In this document: in pieces, positions 1-12,790 of the stretch | Position numbering within the stretch: position 1 is the stretch's first letter | How the letters are laid out: the number at the start of each line of letters is the position of its first letter | NCBI GenBank assembly: GCA_009667805.1 | Contig: CM019064.1 | Location: forward strand, 77,808,400 to 77,872,399 | Direction of reading: 5' to 3' | DNA: 64,000 nucleotides | From: Leptobrachium leishanense | Lineage: Eukaryota > Chordata > Amphibia > Anura > Megophryidae | Translations under genes and position numbers: made by a program | The notes under the pieces: generated by a model | Seen by the model: only the letters and a program-made list of their open reading frames with translations | Databases searched by the model: none | What the model was told of the DNA's origin: nothing

Positions 1-747
1 CAATGCTGTGCAACTACCTATCCCACAGCGCTGCTATCTGGCTGCCTGAGCATTGTGGGATCTGCAGCCACAACACATGCAGGTCCTTAGAACAAAAACA
101 GAAAATCAACAAAACCAATTGAATAAAAACCATCTGCCTTTCTCTTTAACCAAATCTAGTCACACACAGACAGACACACAGACACACACACACACACAGA
201 CAGACACACAGACACACCCTACACCTGCTTCTTGCTGGGGAGTGGGAATCCAGCAGCTCTGCCCCCTATAACAGCAGCACATGGCACAGCCTGCACTTCC
301 TGTCACCCTCTCCCCTTACACACACAGAGGAAGCTCCCGGTCATGTGATCACACAGAGTGCTCCCTCAAGTGTTCCAGCAGACATGTAGATGTCCCCCCC
401 CCAGCCACCAAACTTTCCCTCTCCTTTCTCTTTCACCAGAAACACCTGAAAAAACATGATCTCACCTTGATGCACTTCTCACGTTGGCAGGAACAGAGGA
501 AGAACCTGCCCCCATCACCAGCATATATAGTCCAGTTAAGCAACACTGTTGCAACCACTCCACCAATAACACCGTAGCTTTTCCTTGACTGACAGGCCCA
601 TGCTTCCAACCAGCCCCCCCCTCCACCTTCCTGAGGGGCCCCAGGGATTCTAAACCCTTCCAGATCTTTCCTTAACCTACAGGCCCAGGCCATCAGTCAT
701 GTCCCCCTTCCTGAAGGTCCAGGGGGTTCTTTTCCCCAAGGCAATCC
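1..747. other. Non-coding flank, no gene seen
   Basis: I see no supportable gene here. A short CA/CAGA tract lies near 160-216 and gives spurious short open frames on both strands. The rest is mixed-composition sequence without recognisable protein similarity. Confidence 0.5.
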
Positions 748-1951
748 TTAACCCTTTCGCTGCTGAGGCTTTTCCCGCCCCTGTGCTGAGCTCATTTTTA
801 CCGGTTTTGCTCATCATGTTTAAACGGGTTTTGAAGCTTATTTTAGTATATTACCCAGACATATTATATATCGTTCTTTCCGTCAGACTCGGCAGATTCA
901 TAATATGTCATTATTATATGTATACGTCATGACCTGTCTGTATATTATAACACAAAATGCAATAAAATATGATTTTTCAATAATTTACAATGTGTAAAGT
1001 GTTTTTTTTCACATTTTAACATGCGAGCAATTGCGGTTATATTTTGTATGGGGTGCGCTTGTTAAAAAAATTAGAGATGGGGTCTCGTTACATTTTTTTT
1101 TGGGGGAAATTACGCGATTTTTAACAAACGCACCGCATACAAAAATCGTTAGTGCAGCATCATTGTTCACATTATAATTGAAATGGGAACAATATTGCTG
1201 CATTAACAAACCAAAAAAAAAGAAAAAAAAATGGTTTATTTTTTTTTTTTATAATTTTTTTAAAATATTTTTTTATTTTAAATTTTTTTTAAAAAACTTT
1301 TTCATAGTCAAGTTTGGTATTGTTGGAACGGCCATGCTCTGGCCGATCCAACAATATCAAACTTTAACCCCTAACTGCCACGGATCTGGAGATAGGGGGT
1401 TCATTGGAACCCCCTATTTCCACCATTGGTGGCAGTTAGGGGTTAACTCCAAGTCCACAGGGGGCATTCCTGGAAGCTTGACCAACATCCAAGATGTCGG
1501 CCAGCTCCGGGAAAGGATCACGAACCTGCGCTTTTCGGCGCCGATTTGTGATCCAGCCCCCATGGGGTTAATTCCAGGTACCGTTAGGAAGGGCAGGCTG
1601 TGCCCTTCCAAACGGTGCCTGTATTAACCCCCGCAATGCCGGTGATCGGGAGGGAGAGAGGTCCGAAGGACCTCCTCCCCCCCTCCCTTTCAGGCGCCTC
1701 CTCCGCACATGCGGGGGGGGCGCCTGAATTAGGTGTCATCGCGCTGCCGCGATGACACCTAATTAGGCCGGCGGCGGTTCCGGGTGCCGGGCTGACATCC
1801 TCGATGTCAGCCCGCACCGGGGGGCCCAGCGATCGGCCGGAACCCGGCCGAACGCTGACCCCAAAGGGAGGATGCGCTCAGCGCGTCCACCGCAAGAAAC
1901 GTTACCTGTGGGTGGACGCGCTGAGCGCGTCCATAGCAGCGAAGGGGTTAA
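748..1951 (+). mobile_element. TTAA-target MITE, copy A (piggyBac-like)
   Basis: The element is bounded by TTAA at 748-751 and 1948-1951. Its ends are inverted: CCCTTTCGCTGCTGAGG on the left and, on the complementary strand, CCCCTTCGCTGCTATGG on the right. Duplicated TTAA plus termini starting CCC fits piggyBac-like elements; Kolobok also uses TTAA and is the main alternative. The interior is non-coding and rich in hairpins, for example around 1361-1445 and 1620-1960, with a long T-rich stretch near 1210-1300. Closely related copies are at 55677-56916 (same orientation) and 32686-37960 (reverse, interrupted). It has no transposase and must have been mobilised in trans. Confidence 0.8.
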
Positions 1952-2169
1952 AACCTGGCCTGTTAGGGGGACTTGAAGACCAGGGTTGGGAACCACTGCT
2001 TTGTAATATAGGGAGATGGTGCCCTGCAACATGTATAATTCAAATGCTGCAGGAGGGAAATCCGGTACATAAGGGGTTATTCACTAACTTCCCAACTGGC
2101 CACAAAATTTCACATTTACAAGTATTTATAAAGCGCTAACGAGTTCCGTAGCGCTGTACAATTCACTAT

Positions 2170-3068
2170 CAGGGTTATCCAAAGAGATCCGAATTGCTTG
2201 AGAAAGGTAACCGAACGCTGAAAATCAGCGTTCGGTTACCTTTCTTGGCCATTCGGCTATTCAGAGAGCAGGCAATTTGCCAAATCCTGGCGAATTGCCT
2301 GAACATACGGTGCCTGTTCGGTGCCTGTTCGAGGGCAGTGAAATCCCCATGAAAAAGCACTGCTTCGGCTATTCAGAGAACACAAACCAGCAGTGAAAGG
2401 TTCCCCTAATGTCCTGCCATTCGGTGGTTTCATTCGACAGGTTTATTCAGGCGAATCCCATAGGCTTCAATGTTAAAAATATTCCCGTTTTAATTCAATA
2501 TCTAATAAACCGTTCATTATAAAATTCTGCAGCAAAAAGTCTCTTTATTTATAGATTTTTTAGGATACTTTAAGCATTTTTCTGATTTTTTTTTTTTTAT
2601 TAAAAGTCCGATTTTTTTTTTAATTTTTTTTTCAGTTTACTTATTTTTCTGTAACAGCCCTCTTTATTATCATTCCCTGGACCTCCTGTGAAAATTTCAG
2701 ACATTTTCGCTCAGTAGTTTCTTTGCAAACAGCGTTTCATTTTCCCAGATTCATACAAATGGTTTTTCTAATTTATTCACTGCCTCCTCTACGTCGGCTC
2801 TGTGTGATTCGGCTCCTGTTCGGCTCCTGTTCGGCTCCTGTTCGGCTTTTTCGAAGGTTAATCCAGATGTTTTTGCTTGTTTTCAGCATGCATTCGGTTA
2901 GTTTTCGGTGGGTTTACGGCAGCTTTTCTCTGCAATTCGGGGACCCTGTGCTGTTTGCTGAATACACCGCAGGGTCACCGAAATGAAATCGGCAAAAGGA
3001 ACCGAATTGAAGAGAACGAAAAGTCACCGTACGTGCGGTGACTTTTCGAATCTCTTTGGATAACCCTG
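2170..3068. mobile_element. Foldback MITE with internal hairpins
   Basis: Inverted ends CAGGGTTATCCAAAGAGAT (2170-2188) and its complement (3050-3068) bracket about 0.9 kb of non-coding DNA. Just inside the ends lie two perfect hairpins: a 19-bp stem with a 5-base loop at 2202-2244, and a 13-bp stem with a 6-base loop at 3017-3048. A short tandem GTTCGGCTCCT motif occurs near 2816-2850. I could not define a clear target duplication, so the superfamily is open. Part of its interior resembles, in reverse, sequence around 52000-52190. Confidence 0.6.
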
Positions 3069-3414
3069 TGTATCTGCAATTTCAGGTCAATTCACCAAAT
3101 ACAGACGAATTGAAACTGAAATACGATGCATTTTGCCGCAGTTTGGTGACGTTCAGCGGCTCTAAAATTCCCCCATAGAAGATTACCGTGTCTTCTATTC
3201 ACAGGACGACGGAACGCAGCCACATTCACGCCAAATGCCCAGATTTTCACCAGTTTTAAACCAGCGAATTGAATGTGTTTTAATGGAATAAATGGAAAAT
3301 CTTTATAAAATTAAATACTGTTTATTATTTTTTTGCCAAAACTATTTTTATTTTTGTACTTTTTAAGAAGCATCGCTGCCAAGAAAAGGGATTTAGTTCT
3401 GGATACATTGTTGG

Positions 3415-5043
3415 ACACACACACACAGACACACACACAACACACACAGACACAAACACACAGACACACACACACAGACACACACACACACACACACACA
3501 CAGACACACACCACACACACACAGACACACACACCACAGACACACACACACAGACACACACACCACACCACACACAGACACACACACACAACACACACAC
3601 ACACAGACACACACACACACAGAACACACACACACACACACACACACAACACACAGACACACCACACACAGACACACCACACAGACACACACACACACAC
3701 AGACACACCACACACACACACAGACACACACACACACAGACACACACACACACACACAGACACACACACACAGACACACACACACACACACACAGACACA
3801 CACACAGACACACACACACACAGACACACACACACAGACACACACACACACCAGACACACACACACACAGACACACCACACAACAGACACACACACACAC
3901 ACAACACACACAACACAGACAAACACACACAGACACACACACACAGACACACACACAGACACACACACACAGACACACACCACACACACACACACAGACA
4001 CACACACACAGACACACACAGTCACACACACACAGACAACACAGACACACACACACAGACACACCACACAGACCACACACAGACACACACACAGACACAG
4101 ACACACCAGACACACATACACACACACATACAGACACACACACACAGAGACACCACAGACACACATACACACACACATACACACACACAGACACACACAC
4201 ACACAGACACACACACACAGACACACACAGACACACACACACACACACACACACAGACACACAACACATACAGACACACACAGACACACATACACACACA
4301 GACACACATACACACACCACATACACACCACAAGACACACACAACACAGACACAGACACACACACACAGACACACACACACAAGACACACACAGACACAC
4401 ATACACACACATACACACACACACAGACCACCAACACATACACACCACACAGACACACATACACACACACACAGACACACACAGACACATACACACACAG
4501 CACACACCACACACACAGACACACAGACAGACACATACACACACAGACACACACACAACACACAGACACACACACACAGACACACACACAGACACATACA
4601 CACCCAGACACACACACACACACACCAGACACACACACACAGACACACACACAGACACACACACAAGACCACACACACACAACAGACACACACACCACAG
4701 ACACACACACAGACACATACACACACAGACACACACACACACAGACACACACACACACACACACACAGACACACACACAGACACATACACACACAGACAC
4801 ACACACACACAGACACACACACAGACACATACACACACAGACACACACACACACAGACACACACACACAGACACACACACAGACACACACACACAGACAC
4901 ATACACACACAGACACACACACACACAGACACACACACAGACACATACACACACAGACACACACACACACAGACACACACACACAGACACACACACAGAC
5001 ACACACACAGACACATACACACACAGACACACACACACACACA
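3415..5043. repeat. 1.6-kb compound CA/CAGA satellite
   Basis: About 1,630 bases consist almost only of (CA)n interrupted by single G or T substitutions, giving CACAGACA and CACATACA variants. Because stop codons need bases that are nearly absent, open frames longer than 500 codons appear on both strands (Thr/His/Gln or Cys/Val repeats). They are artefacts. The right half, about 4690-5030, shows a more regular higher-order pattern with periodic CATACACACAC blocks, which suggests recent tandem expansion. Alternating purine-pyrimidine sequence of this length could adopt Z-DNA. Confidence 0.95.
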
Positions 5044-5371
5044 ATTCATTGTTTTCTTTTTTAAACCACACATTTTATACAGAAGACCAGAGTTTGGCAG
5101 GGAACGCCGGCAGCTCGGCATCACTTGGCTGCTGAAAGGCACGTGCTGGGCTTTCAAGCTGGAAAATTGAGAGAAATACAAAAGTGGTTTAATTTGTACA
5201 GTTTATCCGTAATCTGAATTTTTATTCTAAAATAATATTGTTAAGCTAAACTTGTGTATTTTGTTTGTATGCACAAAGTGTGGATTTATGGAGTGGATTG
5301 TGTCACAAAAGTGGAAAAAATGATGCATTCAAAAGTTCTAACATAATCGGTTTTCCCATAATGCAGCTTGA

Positions 5372-5477
5372 TTGTTGTATATTAATGTTAATCTGTATAT
5401 TTGTGTTTTTAATATCTTGCATTTTATTACTTTGTGTTTCTGTAACATTTTAATGTTCTTGAATCCAGGACAAACTG
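5372..5477 (+). mobile_element. Rex1/CR1-type LINE 3' tail fragment
   Basis: This segment matches the 3' untranslated end of the LINE at 42.3-46.2 kb (compare 46030-46144): it shares TGTATATTTGTGTT, ATATCTTGCATT, ATTACTTTGT and ATGTTCTTGAA(C/T)CCAGGAC in the same order. Only the tail is present, so it is a severely 5'-truncated insertion. It runs directly into the 33-bp array that follows and, after the array, into ATTTTATAAATAAATAA, the usual terminal A-rich tail of this family. Confidence 0.75.
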
Positions 5478-5939
5478 AAAACCAGAGAAATCTCAATGTG
5501 TCCGTCCTGGAAAACGAGGGAAATCTCAATGTATCCGTCCTGGAAAACGAGGGAAATCTCAATGTATCCGTCCTGGAAAACGAGGGAAATCTCAATGTGT
5601 CTGTCCTGGAAAACGAGGGAAATCTCAATGTGTCCATCCTGGAAAACCAGAGAAATCTCAATGTGTCCGTCCTGGAAAACGAGGGAAATCTCAATGTGTC
5701 CGTCCTGGAAAACGAGGGAAATCTCAATGTGTCCATCCTGGAAAATGAGGGAAATCTCAATGTGTCCGTCCTGGAAAACGAGGGAAATCTCAATGTATCC
5801 GTCCTGGAAAACGAGGGAAATCTCAATGTGTCCATCCTGGAAAACGAGGGAAATCTCAATGTGTCCGTCCTGGAAAACGAGGGAAATCTCAATGTATCCG
5901 TCCTGGAAAACGAGGGAAATCTCAATGTGTCCGTCCTGG
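5478..5939 (+). repeat. 33-bp minisatellite, 14 units, from a LINE tail
   Basis: Exactly 462 bases hold 14 head-to-tail units of 33 bp. Each contains GAAATCTCAATGT followed by a CCGTCCTGG-type end. A single copy of the same unit is present in the tail of the full LINE at about 46145-46178, so the array arose by expansion inside a transposon tail. Since 33 is a multiple of 3, several frames stay open on both strands (for example repeats of ENEGNLNVSVL). I do not regard these as genes. Units differ mainly at GTGTCC/GTATCC and CGAGGG/CCAGAG. Confidence 0.93.
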
Positions 5940-5961
5940 GAAATATTTTATAAATAAATAA

Positions 5962-6383
5962 GGGGTCAGACGAACACATTTTTAGCATCATCTGTAAAAA
6001 AGTGCGTCCGAACGCATGGACGTTCTTTTTCACGGAAGACGCAATAGCGGTCATACGATGCACAATTTCGTCCGTGATTTCATACGGATCCAAACCAGGA
6101 AACGTTGGGCGTCTGGACGTTATGTTGGCCGGACATTAGCAGTGTCTGACGTCTCCTAATCACACACACACGCCGCTATGCGGCCGCAGCGCACTCTGTA
6201 CGTCAGTACTAGCGGTTCGACGTTCTTGCGAAAATGCGTTTGTTTGCCGCTTGCGTTCCGCGGCCAAACTTTCGTGCGGCCGTACTTCGTGTGTGGGCCT
6301 GCGTCGGACGTCATTTGCTGCTACCACGGCCGTAATAAAGTGCGGCTAAACGCACGTTCGCATTGCGTCGTCTGACTCCAGCC
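5962..6383 (-). mobile_element. PIF/Harbinger MITE, copy 1
   Basis: A 0.42-kb non-coding element, reverse in orientation. Its right end reads, on the minus strand, GGCTGGAGTCAGACG, matching the ends of the MITE at 49188-49596 and, more loosely, those of the autonomous Harbinger at 34578-37710. Shared internal motifs include GACGTACAGAGTGCGC and TGATTAGGAGACGTCAGAC. The left end lacks the first few terminal bases, so no matching 3-bp target duplication can be shown. Short open frames inside are not genes. Confidence 0.75.
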
Positions 6384-6491
6384 TTAAAAGATCATTTTTT
6401 TGAAGACTTTTTCGACACATTTTTATTGATTTAAGCTTGTGTTTGCTTTGCCTGCGCGGCACGCTGGTATGTCAGTGTCTATATATATATA

Positions 6492-8079
6492 CACTGCTCA
6501 AAAAAATACAGGGACACAAACATAAGACCTGCTCGATGTGAATTAATGAAATCTTCTTATTAAACACTGGGGTCGTTACATTGTGTCGCTGAATGTGCTG
6601 ACAACAAAATCACACAAACATTATCAATGGAAATCAAATTGATTAACCCACGGAGGTCTGGATTTGGAGTTACACTAAAATTAAAGTGGAAAACACTACA
6701 GGCTGATCCAACTTTGATGTAATGTCCTTCAAACAAGTCAAAATGAGGCTCAGTAGTGTGTGTGGCCTCCACGTGCCTGTATGACCTCCCTACAACGCCT
6801 GGGCATGCTCCTGATGAGGTGGCGGATGGTCTCCTGAGGGATCTCCTCCCACACCTGGACTAAAGCATCCCCCAACTCCTGGACAGTCTGTGGTGCAACG
6901 TGGCATTGGTGGATGGTGCGTGACATGATGTCCCAGATGTGCTCAATTGGATTCAGGTCTGGGGAACGGGCGGGCCAGTCCATAGCATCAATGCCTTCGT
7001 CTTGCAGGAACTGCTGACACACTCCAGCCACATGAGGTCTAGCTTGTCTTGCATTAGGAGGAACCCAGGGCCAACCGCACCAGCATATGGTCTCACAAGG
7101 TGTCTGAGGATCTCATCTCGGTACCTAATGGCTGTCAGGCTACCTCTGGTGAGCACATGGAGGGCTGTGCGGCCCCCTAAAGAAATGCCACCCCACAACA
7201 TTACTGACCCGCCACTGCCAAACCGGCCATGCTGGAGGATGTTGCAGGCAGCAGAACGTTCTCCATGGCTTCTCCAGACCCTGTCACGTCTGTCACATCT
7301 GCTCAGTGTGAACCTGCTTTTATCTGTGAAGAGCACAGGGCGCCAGTGGCAAAGCTGCCAATCTTGGTATTCTCTGGCAAATGCCAAACGTCCTGCACGG
7401 TGTTGGGCTGTAATCACAACCCCCACCTGTGGACGTCGGGCCCTCATACCACCCTCATGGAGTCTGTTTCTGACCGTTTGAGCAGCCACATGCCCTTTTG
7501 TGGCCCGCTGGAGGTCAATTTGCAGGGCTCTGGCAGTGCTCCTCCTGTCCCTCCTTGCACAAAGGCGGAGGTAGCGGTCCTGCTGCTGGGTTGTTGCCCT
7601 CCTACGGCCTCCTCCACGTCTCCTGATGTACTGGCCTGTCTCCTGGTAGCACCTCCATGCTCTGGACACTACGCTGACAGACACAGCAAACCTTCTTGCC
7701 ACAGCTCGCATTGATGTGCCATCCTGGATGAGCTGCACTACCTGAGCCACTTGTGTAGGTTGTAGACTCTGTATCATGCTACCACTAGAGTGACAGCACC
7801 GCCAGCATTCAAAAGTGACCAAACCATCAGCCAGAAAGATAGGAACTGAGAAGTAGCCTGTGGTCACCACCTGCAGAACCACTCCTTTATTGGGGATGTC
7901 TTGTTACCTGCCGATGCTTCCCTCCTGTTGTCTATTCCATTTGCACAGCAGCAGCAGCATGTGGACTTGATTGTCAATCAGTGTTGCTACCTAAGTGGAC
8001 AGTTTGATTTCACAGACGTGTGATTGACTTGGAGTTACATTGTGTTGTTTAAGTGTTCCCTTTATTTTTTTGAGCAGTG
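6492..8079 (-). mobile_element. Complete Tc1-like transposon
   Basis: This 1,588-bp element starts CACTGCTCAAAAAAAT and ends with the complement TTTTTTTGAGCAGTG, flanked by the TA dinucleotide (6490-6491 and 8080-8081) expected for Tc1/mariner. The length is normal for a full Tc1-like copy. One transposase gene, on the minus strand, fills most of the interior and is broken by a frameshift. Confidence 0.92.
6750..7777 (-). pseudogene. Tc1-like transposase, single frameshift
   Basis: The product would cut and paste its own element by DDE chemistry in the nucleus. From the ATG at 7777 the protein shows a helix-turn-helix region ([19 protein letters not shown]), a second basic DNA-binding segment, the first catalytic Asp in LFTDKSRF, the LWGGIS block, the second Asp in LLMQD, and, in another frame, [17 protein letters not shown] with the third acidic residue. 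The reading frame shifts by one base near 7048, just after LLMQD, splitting the catalytic core, so it cannot make an active enzyme as written. In the ESRF-equivalent position it has KSRF, another likely decay change. Start choice: the ATG preceding [10 protein letters not shown] gives the usual length of about 340 residues. Confidence 0.9.
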
Positions 8080-8081
8080 TA

Positions 8082-8313
8082 TATATATTACAGGGCTTTT
8101 TTTCAGGGGGTAACTCACCGGTACTCAGTACCGGCACCTCACCACCAGCCCGAACTAACAGGAGAGAGCATGATGCTCCTCCCTCCTCCTGCAGAGTCAG
8201 GCAGAGAATCGGAAGTGCTCGGCAGCTCATGTTGCTCCTGAACGCTTCCGATTGTCAGGAGTGTATGTAGGGACCAATAACCCCCCCTCTTCTCCCAGTA
8301 AGTGACAAGGGAG
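8082..8313 (+). other. Repeat flank with LINE target duplication
   Basis: Sequence beginning CAGGGCTTTTTTTCAGGGGG and containing ACTCACCGGTACTCAGTACCGG looks like the left part of a hAT-type MITE. Its continuation would lie after the LINE (16192-16455, ending near AATCCCTGG). I could not prove matching 8-bp duplications. The 11-bp duplication TGACAAGGGAG of the LINE ends this stretch (8303-8313). Confidence 0.4.
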
Positions 8314-8651
8314 AGAGTATATCTTACAAGCGGTGAGAGCAGCAGCACTGAGAAGGAGCTCCTGAAAACTTCCCCATTTTATACCTTATAATGAGCAGGA
8401 TTGAAGGATTTAACCAGGAAAACAAAGACTTCATACAAGATGACAAACAAGCAAAGAATATTCAATGAAGAGATAAAAGAAAACTAAACAAGGGAAAACA
8501 ACAAGTCCATCCAGAAGACCAGCATCAGAAAGCACCAGATTCCAGCAAACTGCAGAACAAGGTAGGACCATCCTCCCACAACACCAATAACCCACAAGAT
8601 TATCAAATTTATATAGAAACATCACTTTTGAAACATACAAATACATTCAAC

Positions 8652-10326
8652 ATGGAAAACTGCACTTTAAAAAGACAGAACAAAGACTCCAGCACACAAG
8701 CCTCAGGCAGCAGGGGGTCCGACACCTTGGAGACAGAAAAGAGCAACCAGGCAAAAAAAGCCATAAAAAAAAGGAACAAATTGGACAAAATCCAGAGACT
8801 CTGTTTGCTGACTTCTCAAATAATGATCAGGGTAGGATGAAAACAAATGTATTATTTCATACGGAGAACACTGAGGCCTGGCATAGAGCTTTCTGCAAAT
8901 ACTACAATAATATTACAAAAGGAGATATCTACAGGGGCCGCCAGATCACGGTCAGGGATGAGGAAAATAAAGAGTGTAATGTACTCGCCGTAAATATTTA
9001 TCACAATGGCACCATCATGGTACAAGGCACCGAGACCCATTTAGAGGAATTTGAGCAACTCTTCCCTCAAATTAAAGAACAAGCCAAGGACTTCAAGGAC
9101 CTTGAAAGTCCAGCTAGTAAGACCTGTGAGGAACACATTACAGCAAAGAAATCCCCCAGAGTCATGTCTGCATTATGCCCCAGTCAAGATCTCCCTCACC
9201 CAAAATCCTCACCGACTGCATATCCCAATTAGAAAGAGACTTCATTCAATTCAAGGAACAGCTTCAAAGGGAACCAGGTGACAGAAATGCAGATTACCAA
9301 CTCAGAGAAGAATTTAACACCCTGAAATCTGAACACAGGTCTGCCATACAGGACATCCAACTGAAGATCCAAGAACTTCAAGAGGAAAATATCCAGCTGA
9401 GAGAAGAGATGAGGAAACTTAAAACACAAACACAGCCCATCAACCAGGAGAGAGAATCAACAATGATTAATATAGACAAAGTGCCTGAAAATAAACATGA
9501 GACAAATAAAACTCCATACATCAACAACACAGAGATCAGTGACAGCCAAAACCACTCACAAAATCCTGAACCCACAACCAGCCGGCCAACAAATCCCAGA
9601 CAACAAACCCCTGAAACTGTAATAATAATGGATTCAAATGGGAAGTACTTAAACACAAGAAGGCTCTTCCCAGGAAAAAACGTCACCAAAATCCATTGTG
9701 CTACCATTGAACAGACAATGGAAGTCCTCACAAATCCATACTTCACGAACCCCAAACAAATCATCATACACTCAGGTACGAACAACATTCAGACAGAACA
9801 GAAAGGCATTGCAGACAAACTGTCACAACTAACAGACACTGCACAGTAAAAGTTCCCCCACTCCAAAATAATCCTATCTTGTCTACTTCCGAGGAAGGAC
9901 ATATCGAACCACATCATCCAGAACATCAACACAGAACTGGCGGCTAAAACTAGCTCAAAGCCCAACATTCATCTGGCCCAACACCCTTCCATAACCCCTG
10001 AACACCTCTACGATAACAAACACCTCAACAAACAAGGGGTGAGTCACCTGGCAAGAGAATTTAAAGACATTGTACTGAACAGAACCCATATCCCCGAACC
10101 TGGCACAAACCAAACCCAAACTAACACAACAACAACCACCACAAGACGACCTCAAACCGCACCGCACCAAGACAAGAACACCACATTTAAACCAAGAACA
10201 GGACAAAACAGATGGCAGGAATGGAGGAAACCACCCGCCCCAAGATGGACATCAAGACCTCCACAGAACAGAGACTTGGAGGAGATACGGACCCTCCTCG
10301 ACACACTATACAACAAATTATTGTGA
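8652..10326 (+). pseudogene. LINE ORF1, coiled coil plus SGNH esterase-like
   Basis: ORF1 proteins bind LINE RNA and help target-primed reverse transcription. From the ATG at 8652 the N-terminal part is basic and polar. A second block (about 8840-9160) includes YNNITKGDIYRG and NGTIMVQG. Next comes a heptad-like coiled coil (about 9205-9420, rich in E, L and Q). Then follows an SGNH/GDSL-like hydrolase region with IIMDSNGKYL (block I), IIHSGTNNI (block III) and LYDNKHLNKQG (block V Asp/His). The C-terminus is rich in Thr, Gln and Pro. It is broken by frameshifts near 8835 and 9170-9230 and by a TAA at 9847-9849. After that stop the same frame continues to 10326. An esterase in ORF1 is known from some CR1/L2-type LINEs. 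Confidence 0.8.
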
Positions 10327-12790
10327 ATTGATCTCATAATGAACTACAATGACAACCATCCACAACCTGGTTGTCCCATGTAATTTTGCTCATTACAAGG
10401 TATAACAACATAAAATGACATCACTAACAATCAGTAGCTGGAACATTCAGGGTCTGAATGCTTCAGCCTTTGGATCCAAAGTAAACGATCCAGACTTCAA
10501 ACATAGACTGCACAAGTGGACATACAAATCCTGCTGGAAACATGGAGCCGGGCACAGGATGACCCACAAACACCTGTGGGCTACAGAGAATTTTCCGTGC
10601 CCGCCCAGAAGGATAAAAGCATCAAACAGGGTCGCCATTCAGGAGGAATATTAAACTGGTTTAAGGAGGAGCTACACGAGAACATCAAAGCAATCAAGAA
10701 AGGAGACAGCCACATCTGGATAAAAATAAGTAGCTCCATCCTCACCTCTCAGTCATACATCTTCCTATGTGCAGCTTACATTGCACCACCAGAGTCTCCA
10801 TACTCCAAAACAGACACCTATGAGGTGGTACAGAGTGAGGCCTCCCACTTCCAGTCCCTAGGACACGTGCTTCTCTATGGAGACCTCAACGCCAGGACAG
10901 GAAGAGAAAAGGACTATGTGACCTCAGATGGGAACACATACATTTTGGGAGCCGCAAACTACTGTCAGGAGTCAATACAGGTGCAAAGAAACAGCTATGA
11001 CAATACAACCAACAAGAGTGGAAGAAAATTACTGAATTTGTGTCGGAGTCTCGGGCTCTACATCCTTAATGGCCGCACCAAGGGAGACTCTCTGGGAAGG
11101 TATACATTAAGCTCCCATGTAGGAAACAGTGTGGTCGACTATGCAATCACAGATATGAACTCCACTCACATCAACGCCTTCACCGTCAACCCACAAACAC
11201 ACCTGTCAGACCACAGCCAACTACTGCTTTATATTAAATCCTCAAACAAACATCCTCAAAACCCCATCAGAGCGGACTGTACAACCTCCCACCATCGTTC
11301 AAATGGACCAGACACTCTACCATAGCCTACAGAGAGGTCATCAACAGACCCGACATCAAAGATCAGCTAACAGTCTTTCAAAACCATACCTATGTACTAA
11401 GTCCCCAGGGGGTGAACCAAGCAGCAAAGGACCTCCACAGCATACTACACACCATCGCAGAGACCTCCAACATTAATAAAGTCAACTTCAAGAAATCATC
11501 CAATAAACAACCCAATAAATGGTTTGACAAAGAATGCAGAACGCTAAGAAACAACCTACGAACAGTCTCAAATAAAAAACACAGAGACCCCGACAACATC
11601 GACCTGAGGATCACTCATGGTGTCCTGCAGAAAAACTATAAACAAATCCTCAAAAAGAAAAAACAAAACCTCATCTCCCAAAACCTTCAACAACTGGAAG
11701 AGGCTCTTCAGGATAACTCTTTCTGGGAAACCTGGAGTCAAATCGGCTCAAGATCCAAGAAAAACCACCTCCACATCCAAAATGGCAACATCTGGCTCAA
11801 CTACTTCAAGAGCCTGTACAAAGACATTCCCAAAGAGGAGCTAACTGGGGAACAGGAACACATCATCAGAAGACTACATGAACTGGAGGAAAAAAATCAA
11901 GGATTTCCAAAACCCGTTAGATACACCCATTACACCCCAAGAAGTAGCAGAAAAAATTCAAGATCTGCGAAGTAAAAAAGCCAGCGGGATGGATGGAATT
12001 CTTCCAGAGATGATTAAACACGGCTCTCCAGAAGTACACGCCTCAATATGTAACGTTTTCAACCTGGTCCTGAGCGTTGGATTCTACCCTCAAGTATGGA
12101 ACCAAGGCCTCATAACACCCATCCATAAGAGTGGAGACCAATATGATCCAGCCAACTACAGAGGGATATGTGTCAGCAGCCGCTGGGAAAACTGTTCAAT
12201 AGCATCCAGAACAAAAGAATCCTCAGCTTCCTGACACAGCATAACGTCCTCAACAGAAGTCAAGCAGGGTTCATGCCAAACCATCGCACTACAGATCACA
12301 TCTACACCCTGCACAGTCTCATCAAGGACCATGTCCACAATACAAAACATGGGAAAATATTTGCCTGCTTTGTGGACTTTAAGAAGGCCTTTGACTCAGT
12401 GTGGCACCCAGGCCTGTTCCTCAAACTACTGGAGAGTGGAATAGGAGGGAAAACATATGACGTCATCAAGAGCTCATATAATGAGAACTTCTGCAGCATA
12501 AAGGTGAATGGGAAGAGAACAGAGTATTTCTGGCAGGCTCGTGGAGTCAGACAAGGCTGCAGCCTAAGTCCAACCCTCTTTAACATCTACATCAATGGAC
12601 TGGCTGAAGCTCTAGAATCCTCCTCAGCACCAGGACTAACTCTACATGACACCGAGGTGAAGTTCCTGTTGTATGCAGATGACCTCCTATTACTGTCACC
12701 AACAGAGAGAGGTCTACAAGACAGCCTGGAAGTGCTGGAAAAATAGAGTGCGGCATGGGCACTACCCGTCAACCAAAAGAAAACAAAGGT

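Noticed and set aside
1178..1627. 149-codon frame in TTAA element copy A
   Set aside because: It begins in a T-rich low-complexity run and is not conserved in copies B and C.
3415..5043. Open frames of 350-618 codons on both strands
   Set aside because: They are translations of CA-rich repeats lacking stop-codon composition. There are no domains, and open frames appear in several phases on both strands.
5496..5957. Repetitive proteins of the 33-bp array, both strands
   Set aside because: The unit is a multiple of 3, so frames stay open automatically. The source is an untranslated LINE tail.
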